A DNA stretch of 64,000 nucleotides from Chryseobacterium fluminis. GTDB lineage: Bacteria; Bacteroidota; Bacteroidia; Flavobacteriales; Weeksellaceae. Location of the stretch: assembly GCF_026314945.1 (NCBI RefSeq), contig NZ_CP111121.1:992001-1056000 (forward strand). The letters run 5' to 3'. The position numbers and the translations under genes are program-made. The notes below the pieces were generated by a model that saw nothing but the letters and a program-made list of their open reading frames with translations, did no database searches and was not told the origin of the DNA. Positions within the stretch are counted from its first letter, which is position 1; every line of letters starts with the position of its first letter. Below, one piece after another: positions 7,311-15,561 of the stretch.

Positions 7311-10300
7311 TTAGTTATTATTCTTTACGAGAATCCATCCTGTAAAGGTTCTGCCATCCGGTAGTGTGATCACATACCAATAACTGGAGGTTGGAATAGC
7401 TCTTCCTCTTATTGTTCCGTCCCAGACAATCTGGGTGTTGGTATTTTGTTCAAAGATAAGCATCTGATACCGGTCAAAAACTTTCACATTCGTCTGTCTT
7501 GTTCCGAAAACATGCAGATCTCTTACAATCCACTGATCATTCATACCGTCTCCATTAGGCGTAATTGCATTTTTGATGTCCAGAATGACACCGTCCTGTT
7601 TCACGATGCATTCACCTTCTACATATTGTACGTAAAATGTGGTGACTCCCGTTGGCAGATTATAAAAAATATTGCCCGGCTGCCAGGTCATCCCGTCAAT
7701 AGAGTATACAATAGGCCTTGACCCCGTAGCATGTACCGTTGCGGTATTGCCGTTAATTTCCAGCTTTTGAATAACAGGAACATCATAATATTTCACTTCA
7801 AAAGTATCTGTATAAGAGCATCCGTTGCTTGCCGTCACTGTCAATTGATACTGCCCCAACATCTTTACTCCAGCAATTGTATTGGTTGTAGAGATGACCT
7901 GCCCGGCAGGATCGGTCCACACATAACTGGTAATGGTATAGTTGGGAATCTGTACGGTATAATCTAAAAATCCGTCCGGACAGATATACAGGGTCGGAAT
8001 ATCAAACACAGGTGTTGGTTTTAATGAAACATGAATTTCTGCCATTTCAGAACAAAATCCCGGGACACTCACTTTCACATAAATAATACCGCCCGTATTC
8101 TGATTGAAAAGATAACTGGCAGGCGTGGTGATGACATTCGATCCTGCATTTAGATCAGCTAACGAAGGATAGTAGGTAAATGTCACATTGGCACCCGTAT
8201 AGATCTGTTGCTGAAACTGGCTCAGATTTACATTTTCAATACCGTCATTTCCTGTATCACAAATGGTATTGATCTGAAAAGGTCCGGCATTCTGCAGCGT
8301 GATTTTTGTACCGAAAATGAAATTGATCACTGCCATATCATCACAACCCGGCAGATTCTGTACTTTTACCCAGATTTGTGGCGGAAAGGACTGAACTGTA
8401 AAATTTCCGGGATTGGCAATAGGATTGGTCCCATTCTGAGCATCCGATTGGGTAAGATAGAAACTGAAGGTATTCATCGGATTGGGAATATCCACCATCG
8501 AATCGGTAAAATTCAGCAAATTAACTTCATAGCTGCCATCAAGATTCTCGTCACAAACCGTGATCGTGGAGGTAATGGCTTTGGGCGGAAAGTAGGTATT
8601 CAATTGGATAGGCGCCACCGAATAGCACCCTGTAGAATTCGACTGAAATCTTGCCCATACCGTCACATTGGAAATGTTAGTCGTAACTGCGGGTCCGATC
8701 TGGGCGGCCGGATTCCCTGCATTGGCATCTGCGGCTGTATTGTAGTACGTTATGGTCATATCAGAAAGCGGCAGTGTATTCTGTGACGGAATAAATAACT
8801 GGGGAATTGCCTGAGCCAGCTGAAAGGTTTCATTTAAATCAAAATTTACATCACAGGTATTTAATGTCGCATCATTTAAGACCACCGGCGGTAAAAAGGT
8901 CATCTGGATATTAATCTGAGCGACGGAAAAACAGTCGTTTGTATTAAATTTCACCCTGACATACACCGTTGCATTTCCTGAAACCGGAAACTGACTTGGA
9001 TTGGCAATTTCATCTGAAAAAACATGGGTTGAAGGATCATAAGACGTATAATAGGTAAAAACGGCATCCGCACCGCTGTACATTTGAGGCTGAACTTGGA
9101 TCAGGTTATATATTTCTGCTCCGTCATTGTTGTTGTCGCAGATATTATTCAGGGTGATGTTGATCGGAGTACTGACTACCGGAGTTGAGGTAAGATTCAG
9201 GTTCACAGGATAAATCTGCTGGCAGCCGTAAGAAGTGATTTTCACAAAAACCTGCTGATTTCCTGTGAGAGTAATGTTGGTGACAGCGTTGATTCCATTC
9301 TGCGCATTGGCCTGCGTAAGATAAAAAGCCACCGTTGCATTCTGACTTCCGGTAATTGCTCCTGAAAACTGGTTCAGCAGTACACTTTCAGTATTGTCAT
9401 TATTAAAATCACAAACCGAAAAATTCGACAGATTAATCACCGGATGTACGAGATTCACCTGAATGGGTCTTATGGTATAGCAGTCATCCGATATCTCAAA
9501 CCTCACGTAATAGGTTTGCGTTACAAAATTTCCATTAGTGGTAATGGTCTGATTCGGATTGATCGGATTGATACCCAATGTTGCACTGGCAGCATCTGCA
9601 TAAAATTCCGTTACCGGCACTGTTGCGGGAGATACCAGCATGCCTGCTGATAAGGACGTAAGATTTACGCTGATATCGTCTGTCCCGTTAAAGCAGATAT
9701 ATTCGGTTTTTTCTGTAGCTGTAATTTTATTGAAAGTCACATTCATATTGACCGGAACTACGGCAAAACAGCCATTCGGGATCTGAACTCTGATAAAAAC
9801 CTGATAAATACCTTCCCGAATGCTGGTTAAAACGGTGCCAGTGCCTGTATAGGCTCCGTCATAGGTCTGAAATGCGGTGAAAGTAGCGCCGGGCTGGGTC
9901 GTAATCAGAGGACCAACTGTCAGGGCATAATCAAACGGTTCATTATTGTCAGCATTAATATCACAGACAGCATAGGTGAAATTCACCGGTGAATTGACGT
10001 TAGGTCCCGGCCTGAACTGAAAATGAACAGGCCCCAGCACATACGTACAGCTTCCTTCCTGCACCCTTACCCAAAGCGAAGTGTTTGCTGTAATATTGGC
10101 CGTGGTTACAGCATTGATATTATTTTGAGCATCTGTCTGTGTAATATGGTAAGAAATTCCGGCTGTTCCCGGTGGGAACAGCTCCGGATTCAGCAAAGTC
10201 AGGCTATAGTTCTGCTCTACTCCATCGTTATTGATATCACAGATTTCTACTTTATTTTTAAGCAGGCTTTTAGTCAGCAGGTTCAGCGTTAAAACAGCAA

Positions 10301-11507
10301 CTCTGTAACAGGTCGGATTCGCAGGGTTCTGAATTCTTACATAAAACGTGGTACTTGCGGTAAGGGTATAATTCACCGGTACTGAATTACTTCCGTTCTG
10401 TGCATCCTGTAAGTTGGTATGAAAACTAAAATTAAAACCGGCGGGGTTCTGAGAAGTCAGATTCGACTGGTAGCTGTTCAGATTAATATTCACAGGGGTA
10501 TTTCCGCAAAAATCCTGAGTATAATTTTTTGCTGCGGGATACGTGGGATCGAAAGTCAGCGCAAAATCATCTGTGAGCGTCAAAGTACTGTTGCCACAGA
10601 TATTAAATACAACATTGGCCGTATAGACTTCATTCTGTGTTGGGCAGATGGTCGTTTGTACTCCGTTTCCGACCGTCTGGCCCGACGAATCGGTCCAGGT
10701 TACCTGTGGCTGAATCACATTCCCTTGCGGATCGAAGTGCCATCCTTCCTGTGAAGCCTGCCAGACGCCTGTATTCCGGTTGGGCGGAGCATAGCCCTGC
10801 GTTCCGTCACTATTTATGACCCCAATTAAAGCATTTTCAAATTTTCTTGTAGGGCAGGGTGTTAATTTTTTATCTACAAAAACATCAATACTGTTGGTGG
10901 TTTCGCTCAGAACAATCTGTGATGATGAGCGGTCTGTACATCCTGTTACCCTTCCGTTATAAAAATTAATGACAAATTTTCTGTAGGGTGCCGTTCCTGT
11001 TACCGAATAGTAAATTTCTGATGAATCAGCATTAGAAAAAACCATATCATGGTACACGCCGAAAATAGAGTTCTTCGGAAGATTCGGATTTGGATTTTGC
11101 CACTGTACGTTCGGATAATTAATATTTCCAAGCTGCGTAAGATCAAAGGTCACCATGCCGTTGGATCCTACCACCAGTGCATCAAAATACTGATTAAAAA
11201 AACAGAATTTAAACGGTAAATCAAGTTTTACGGCAAACAGGTCATCATAGTTTGCATTCAGTGCCGTACCCTGATTCATGGAAACAGGGGGTGCATACGT
11301 TGCCTGACTTACTTCATAACTTGTGGTCTGTTTCAGTACAGGATAATCTACATGAAGGGCTAAGCAGCCATTCGGATCGAGGTTGTTACTACAGCTGACA
11401 TTAAAATTTTCGTTTCCCAACGCATCCTTTACTTTTATATTTACGGGTGCTTGAGATAGAACTAAAATACCAGTTAATGAGAACAAAATTTGTAAAAATC
11501 TTATCAT
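7311..11507 (-). CDS. Giant modular surface protein with type B T9SS sorting domain
   Basis: 1398 residues. It has a signal peptide (MIRFLQILFSLTGILVLSQ), a ~220-residue N-terminal domain rich in aromatic and Asn residues, then at least eight Ig-like modules of ~95 residues. Each module boundary carries a CDxNxDG-like motif (CDINNDGVEQN, CDINADNNEPF, CDFNNDNTESV, CDNNNDGAEIY, CDVNFDLNETF, CDENLDGSYEV, CDTGNDGIENV and the degenerate CFNGTDDISV). The last ~85 residues (AITPNGDGMNDQW, YQMLIFEQNTN, IVWDG, SSYWYVITLPDGRTFTGWILV) are the gliding-motility-associated CHU_C domain, the type B signal for export by the type IX secretion system. It is probably a surface adhesin. It stands as a single gene with its own terminator. 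Confidence 0.9.
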   Translation of the reverse strand: MIRFLQILFSLTGILVLSQAPVNIKVKDALGNENFNVSCSNNLDPNGCLALHVDYPVLKQTTSYEVSQATYAPPVSMNQGTALNANYDDLFAVKLDLPFKFCFFNQYFDALVVGSNGMVTFDLTQLGNINYPNVQWQNPNPNLPKNSIFGVYHDMVFSNADSSEIYYSVTGTAPYRKFVINFYNGRVTGCTDRSSSQIVLSETTNSIDVFVDKKLTPCPTRKFENALIGVINSDGTQGYAPPNRNTGVWQASQEGWHFDPQGNVIQPQVTWTDSSGQTVGNGVQTTICPTQNEVYTANVVFNICGNSTLTLTDDFALTFDPTYPAAKNYTQDFCGNTPVNINLNSYQSNLTSQNPAGFNFSFHTNLQDAQNGSNSVPVNYTLTASTTFYVRIQNPANPTCYRVAVLTLNLLTKSLLKNKVEICDINNDGVEQNYSLTLLNPELFPPGTAGISYHITQTDAQNNINAVTTANITANTSLWVRVQEGSCTYVLGPVHFQFRPGPNVNSPVNFTYAVCDINADNNEPFDYALTVGPLITTQPGATFTAFQTYDGAYTGTGTVLTSIREGIYQVFIRVQIPNGCFAVVPVNMNVTFNKITATEKTEYICFNGTDDISVNLTSLSAGMLVSPATVPVTEFYADAASATLGINPINPNQTITTNGNFVTQTYYVRFEISDDCYTIRPIQVNLVHPVINLSNFSVCDFNNDNTESVLLNQFSGAITGSQNATVAFYLTQANAQNGINAVTNITLTGNQQVFVKITSYGCQQIYPVNLNLTSTPVVSTPINITLNNICDNNNDGAEIYNLIQVQPQMYSGADAVFTYYTSYDPSTHVFSDEIANPSQFPVSGNATVYVRVKFNTNDCFSVAQINIQMTFLPPVVLNDATLNTCDVNFDLNETFQLAQAIPQLFIPSQNTLPLSDMTITYYNTAADANAGNPAAQIGPAVTTNISNVTVWARFQSNSTGCYSVAPIQLNTYFPPKAITSTITVCDENLDGSYEVNLLNFTDSMVDIPNPMNTFSFYLTQSDAQNGTNPIANPGNFTVQSFPPQIWVKVQNLPGCDDMAVINFIFGTKITLQNAGPFQINTICDTGNDGIENVNLSQFQQQIYTGANVTFTYYPSLADLNAGSNVITTPASYLFNQNTGGIIYVKVSVPGFCSEMAEIHVSLKPTPVFDIPTLYICPDGFLDYTVQIPNYTITSYVWTDPAGQVISTTNTIAGVKMLGQYQLTVTASNGCSYTDTFEVKYYDVPVIQKLEINGNTATVHATGSRPIVYSIDGMTWQPGNIFYNLPTGVTTFYVQYVEGECIVKQDGVILDIKNAITPNGDGMNDQWIVRDLHVFGTRQTNVKVFDRYQMLIFEQNTNTQIVWDGTIRGRAIPTSSYWYVITLPDGRTFTGWILVKNNN

Positions 11508-11647
11508 TCGTTAAAAAAATTAATCACTACTTGATGATAAAGTTATTACTTTTTGTTCAAAAAAAACCAATGATAATTATTTATTTATGTTAAATTAATA
11601 ATACATAAATTATTTAATTATACAGCATTCAATTTCAGTCATAAAAA

Positions 11648-11670
11648 AACCTTACTGAGTCAGTAAGGTT
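11648..11670 (-). terminator. Terminator of the acidic small protein
   Basis: AACCTTAC and GTAAGGTT form an 8-bp stem with a 7-base loop that is itself complementary (TGAGTCA). On the minus strand the stem is followed by TTTTTTTAT. It overlaps the stop codon at 11669-11671. Confidence 0.75.
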
Positions 11671-11962
11671 AGTTGATTAAATCATCGTTTTGTTCTTCGT
11701 GGTCATCCTCATTATCGCTGAGGCTCCAGTAGTTATTTTCTTCATCTTCACTTCCGGTCTCCTCCATGGCGTCATCGTCATCGGTTCCGGGAATATCTAA
11801 TCCTTTGTCTATCTGGTCGTCATCGTAAGCCTGATCTTCAATAGGATTTCCGTCACCATCCAGCGGAATATGCTCTTCCTGATTGAATATGTCTTCACTC
11901 GGACTGTAATCCATCTCTTCCAGTTTTCTTTCCTGTTCTTTTGAATTGTCTTCTGGTATCAT
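11669..11962 (-). CDS. Highly acidic small protein of unknown function
   Basis: 97 residues with a very high share of Asp and Glu (for example IPGTDDDDAMEETGSEDEEN) and almost no hydrophobic core, so it is probably disordered. There is no signal peptide. It has its own terminator overlapping the stop codon and a free upstream region, which argues for a real gene. I recall similar acidic proteins in other Chryseobacterium genomes but no known role. It may bind basic partners or metal ions; that is speculation. Confidence 0.65.
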   Translation of the reverse strand: MIPEDNSKEQERKLEEMDYSPSEDIFNQEEHIPLDGDGNPIEDQAYDDDQIDKGLDIPGTDDDDAMEETGSEDEENNYWSLSDNEDDHEEQNDDLIN

Positions 11963-12048
11963 AATATTAATATTTAAGGTAATGTATAGCAGACAAAAAT
12001 GGTTCCAAGCTATACTTTACAGGAAATTTTTAATGTATTTAATTTTAT

Positions 12049-13026
12049 TTAACCGCTGTAAACCTCCGGATTGGCACAGTGAGGCATTTTTTCGCCTTTT
12101 GCAAAAGCAATCAGGTTTTCTGCTGCTAATTTTGCCATTCCGCTTCTTGCTTCAATCGTGGCAGAGCCGATATGGGGCAAAACACATACATTAGATAATT
12201 CCAGTATCGGATCTTCTTTATAAATAGGTTCCGGATTGGTTACATCCAGGCCTGCGCCCCAGATTTTACCGTCTGTAAGCGCTTCATACAGATCTGTCTG
12301 GTGATGAAAACCTCCCCTTGCTGTATTGATAAAGATCGCATTCGGTTTCATTTTATCGAAAACTGCGGCATTGAACAATTCTTTCTGATCAGGCTTAAAA
12401 TTCGCGTGAATGCTTAACACATCAGATCCCCCGATTAATTCATCAAATGAAACATACTTCGCATTTAATTCATTTTCGGCTTCTTCATTACGATGGCGGT
12501 TATGGTAAATAATATTCATATCAAAAGCCTTTTGTGCTTTTTTTGCCATCTCAAAACCGATTCTTCCCAAGCCAAAGATTCCCAGGGTTTTTCCATACAG
12601 TTCCTGTCCTAAAGCATGTAACGGGTCAAACGAACCCCAGTTTCCCGATTTCACTTTCTCGAAATTATAACCTGCTCTCCTTGCAACCGATTGCATCAGT
12701 AAAAATGCAATGTCAGAAGTGGCTTTACTTAAAACATCAGGCGTATTACCAATCGGGATATTTCTCCGGTTCGCTTCTTTGATATCTACATGGTCAAAAC
12801 CAACAGAAAATAAAGCAATTGCCTTTATATTCGGACATTCACCAAAAAAGTCTTTATCATATTTATAATCACCACCCACACTTAAGATGACGTCATTATT
12901 TTTACAACAGCTTAACCATTCGTCATGCGACAGGTTTTCGTTTTCGGGAATATATACTTCCAGTCCTGCATCTTCCAGCATATGAATGCCGACTTCAGGA
13001 ATTCTTTTATTTACGAATACTTTCAT
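12049..13026 (-). CDS. D-2-hydroxyacid dehydrogenase (glyoxylate/glycerate type)
   Basis: 325 residues, the full length of the family. The N- and C-terminal segments form the substrate domain, and residues ~145-165 carry the NAD(P) Rossmann motif GIFGLGRIGFEMA. The catalytic triad is visible: Arg in INTARGG (~235), Glu in TNPEPIYKEDP, and His in CVLPHIGSAT (~283). The enzyme reduces glyoxylate or hydroxypyruvate, or oxidises a related D-hydroxyacid, in the cytoplasm; the exact substrate cannot be told from the sequence. HNRHRNEEAE after the third strand of the cofactor fold, with a positively charged pair, suggests NADPH preference. It is a stand-alone gene. Confidence 0.9.
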   Translation of the reverse strand: MKVFVNKRIPEVGIHMLEDAGLEVYIPENENLSHDEWLSCCKNNDVILSVGGDYKYDKDFFGECPNIKAIALFSVGFDHVDIKEANRRNIPIGNTPDVLSKATSDIAFLLMQSVARRAGYNFEKVKSGNWGSFDPLHALGQELYGKTLGIFGLGRIGFEMAKKAQKAFDMNIIYHNRHRNEEAENELNAKYVSFDELIGGSDVLSIHANFKPDQKELFNAAVFDKMKPNAIFINTARGGFHHQTDLYEALTDGKIWGAGLDVTNPEPIYKEDPILELSNVCVLPHIGSATIEARSGMAKLAAENLIAFAKGEKMPHCANPEVYSG

Positions 13027-13281
13027 ATCAGATTAAATTAATACGTTCCAGGTTGCAAAAAACAAACCATTTCACAAAAAAAGGTTTACTCATATAGTAT
13101 GCTTCCGGCCTTCGTTTAATTTTTTCCAATGAAGCAGTTTCCTCTGAAATTACAGAAGGATAATATCAGGTAAGAAAGTAAGACCGTCAAAATCCTATTT
13201 TCTTATGGTGAAAAATGTATGGCAGAAATTTAACCTGTACCGAAGATCTGTATAAAGAAGTCCTTTTTAATCTTTACCTGA

Positions 13282-13934
13282 TTATTGGTTTGTATTTCCC
13301 AACATCGGTACAAATTTATAAGCCCCGAATTCTTCTTTTTCAAATTCGGTCGGCGAAATTTTTGTAAACCTGAATAAGACCTGCTCATCAGTGGGTCCCA
13401 ACGGAATGACCATCTTTCCTCCGACTTTCAGCTGTTTTAACAGTTCTGTCGGTAAAACAGCCGCACCGCAGGTAACGATAATCTTATCAAAAGGAGCAAA
13501 GGTGGGAAGCCCTGCAAAACCGTCTCCGAAACTTTGAAACTTGGGATAGAGATTCATTTCGCGTAATTTTTTCTTTGAAAAGTCAAACAGGTCTTTTTGT
13601 CTTTCAACAGTGTAAACGTGAGCCTTCATGGCCAGTAAAACAGCGGTCTGATAGCCACATCCGGTTCCGATTTCAAGGATCTTTTCCCGGCTTTTACCTG
13701 TAAGAGCTCAGACTGTTCGGCAACGGTAGATGGATGCGAGATCGTCTGATGGGCTAAAATCGGAAAAGCACGGTCTTCATAAGCGTAATCTTCAAAAATA
13801 CTTTCAATAAAAAGGTGTCTCGGAATCTCATTTATTGCCGAAAGTACATTTTCATCCGAAATCCCGATCCTGTATCGGAGATATTCTACTAAATTTTTTC
13901 TTTTTCCTTTGTGTACAAACGAATCCTGCGTCAT
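13282..13934 (-). pseudogene. pcm: Protein-L-isoaspartate O-methyltransferase, frameshifted
   Basis: The family repairs L-isoaspartyl damage using S-adenosylmethionine and is normally ~210-220 residues. Here two frames together give 217 residues. The first (from ATG 13934) contains VEYLRYRIGISDENVLSAINEIPRHLF... and AHQTISHPSTVAEQ, and breaks at VKAGK. The second continues with ILEIGTGCGYQTAVLL, the S-adenosylmethionine motif I, then VYTVERQKDL and FDKIIVTCGA, and ends at 13282. One base is missing in the C run at 13686-13688 (GGG then AAAA on the coding strand): GGG-GAA-AAG would restore the frame. The rest is intact, so the break is recent or a sequencing error. Confidence 0.9.
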
Positions 13935-14063
13935 TTAGATGTATTATTAGTGGCTGATGGTAATCTGCACAAAAATAATAAAACAAATATTATTTATCAA
14001 CCTAAAACCTCTCATCTCTTCCTAATGTCTAAATTATTATCTTTACAGAAATTTAATACAGCT

Positions 14064-15026
14064 ATGTTAAAAGCAGGTTTGGTAGGTGCCGGACATTTAG
14101 GAAAGATCCATTTACGACTTCTGAATCAGTCTGATAAATATGAGTTCGTGGGTTTCCACGATAAAGATGTAGAAAACGGTAAAAAGTTAGAAGCTGAATT
14201 CGGATACCCGTATTTTGAAAGTTTCAATGATCTGCTTGATCAGATTGAGGTTCTGGATATTGTAACCCCCACGATTTATCACTATGATTATGCCTTAAAA
14301 GCAATTGAAAAAGGACTTCACTTTTTTATTGAAAAACCGGTGACGCAAACCCTTGAACAGGCTGAAGAAATTCTCCGGAAATGCCGGGAGCATAATATAA
14401 AGGCTCAGGTAGGTCACGTTGAGAGATACAATCCGGCCTTCATGGCTACGAAAGAATACATCAAAGATCCGATGTTTATCGAAATCCACCGATTGGCAGA
14501 GTTTAATCCGCGTGGAACAGATGTTTCCGTCGTTTTGGATCTGATGATTCATGACCTGGATATTTTATTAAGTGTCGTGAAATCTAAAGTAAAAAACATT
14601 CATGCGAGCGGCGTATGTGTTGTCAGCAAGACTCCTGATATTACCAATGCGCGGATTGAATTTGAAAACGGGTGTGTAGCCAATCTTACCACTTCCCGGA
14701 TTTCGATGAAAGCCATGAGAAAGAGCAGGTTTTTCCAGAAAGATGCTTACATTTCCGTCGACTTCCTGGAGAAAAAAGCGGAAGTAATCCGAATGAAAGA
14801 TGCTCCTGATCATCCTACTCCATTTGACATGATTATTGAAAATGCTGAGGGTGAAAAGAACCAAATTCTGTTTGAATATCCAAACATTCAGCCTAATAAT
14901 GCTATTCTGGATGAGCTGAATTCTCTGGCAGACTCTATTATGGAGAATAAAAACGTAGAAGTTTCTGTAGAAGACGGTACTGAAGCATTAAAAGTAGCCC
15001 TGGAGATCATGAAACTGATCAGCTGA
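14064..15026 (+). CDS. Gfo/Idh/MocA-family oxidoreductase
   Basis: 320 residues from ATG 14064 (MLKAGLVGAGHLGKIHLRLL); an upstream in-frame extension to 13911 overlaps the divergent pcm gene and adds residues unlike the family. A near-consensus -7 box TATCTTTA at 14038-14045 supports this start. The N-terminal Rossmann fold has GLVGAGHLGKIH, then FHDKD; residues ~85-95 hold the typical FIEKPVTQTLEQAEEI motif (EKP with the catalytic Lys), and GHVERYNPAF follows. Such enzymes oxidise or reduce sugars and related compounds with NAD(P). The substrate cannot be told. The small lipoprotein gene follows three bases after the stop and is probably cotranscribed. Confidence 0.88.
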   Translation: MLKAGLVGAGHLGKIHLRLLNQSDKYEFVGFHDKDVENGKKLEAEFGYPYFESFNDLLDQIEVLDIVTPTIYHYDYALKAIEKGLHFFIEKPVTQTLEQAEEILRKCREHNIKAQVGHVERYNPAFMATKEYIKDPMFIEIHRLAEFNPRGTDVSVVLDLMIHDLDILLSVVKSKVKNIHASGVCVVSKTPDITNARIEFENGCVANLTTSRISMKAMRKSRFFQKDAYISVDFLEKKAEVIRMKDAPDHPTPFDMIIENAEGEKNQILFEYPNIQPNNAILDELNSLADSIMENKNVEVSVEDGTEALKVALEIMKLIS

Positions 15027-15029
15027 TAT

Positions 15030-15407
15030 ATGATGAGATTCAGTTTTGTGTTCATCTTATTTTTAATTTTTTATTCCTGCCATGAGAAAAAAGTATCATG
15101 TGAGGAGCTCAGAGAGAAGGCAAAAAATGATTTTAAAAGCAACAAGCTTATTTATTTTGAGCCTATAAGGCTGACTGACAGCTTAGATATCCGTAAAGAA
15201 TTTAAACAGCTTTTAAATAAAAATAATATTAAGGTCGTTTTTAATACCATCTCACCTCAGGGATGCATTCCGGTAGATAGAGAACCTGAAATCTGTTATC
15301 AGGAAATGATGAATAATAATCTGTATGCAAAATTTGGCCATCATTTTTTTGACAGCCTGAGGGTGGAAGCCAGAAATGAACATATCAAGCATCTTACAAG
15401 CAAATAA
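15030..15407 (+). CDS. Small lipoprotein of unknown function
   Basis: 125 residues. The signal peptide MMRFSFVFILFLIFYSC ends in a lipobox Cys at residue 17. The mature part is polar, with SLDIRKEFKQLLNKNN and two Cys (CIPVDREPEIC) that could form a disulfide. It starts three bases after the preceding oxidoreductase gene. A long terminator hairpin follows. No family recognised. Confidence 0.75.
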   Translation: MMRFSFVFILFLIFYSCHEKKVSCEELREKAKNDFKSNKLIYFEPIRLTDSLDIRKEFKQLLNKNNIKVVFNTISPQGCIPVDREPEICYQEMMNNNLYAKFGHHFFDSLRVEARNEHIKHLTSK

Positions 15408-15425
15408 TTATTTAACAATACGTTA

Positions 15426-15479
15426 CTAAAAATTCTTCTTCAAATAATTTTTCTTTGAAGAGGAATTTTTAGTTTTTAT
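15426..15479 (+). terminator. Long intrinsic terminator
   Basis: Arms at 15426-15444 and 15454-15472 form a 19-bp stem with one G-T wobble pair, followed by TTTTTATT. It closes the oxidoreductase-lipoprotein unit. Confidence 0.85.
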
Positions 15480-15494
15480 TCAGTTATTTTTAAA

Positions 15495-15502
15495 TATATT
15501 TG
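15495..15502 (+). promoter_or_regulatory. -7 promoter box of the GH5 gene
   Basis: TATATTTG fits TAnnTTTG exactly and lies about 60 bases upstream of the ATG at 15562. No clear TTG element is seen at the right distance. Confidence 0.45.
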
Positions 15503-15561
15503 TGATTATCTAATCCTATTTCTAAACAACAATCCCTACTATTTAAATAATTAAAACGACT

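Noticed and set aside
8208..8786. Open frame of 192 codons on the plus strand
   Set aside because: It lies antisense to the T9SS surface protein, whose repeats and sorting domain are clear. The peptide has no recognisable motif.
8243..10250. Regular ~285-base periodicity, considered as a DNA satellite
   Set aside because: The period is that of protein modules; the DNA of the modules differs widely and only the motif codons are conserved.
13911..14063. N-terminal extension of the Gfo/Idh/MocA gene
   Set aside because: It overlaps the divergent pcm gene, precedes a -7 promoter box, and adds residues unlike the family.
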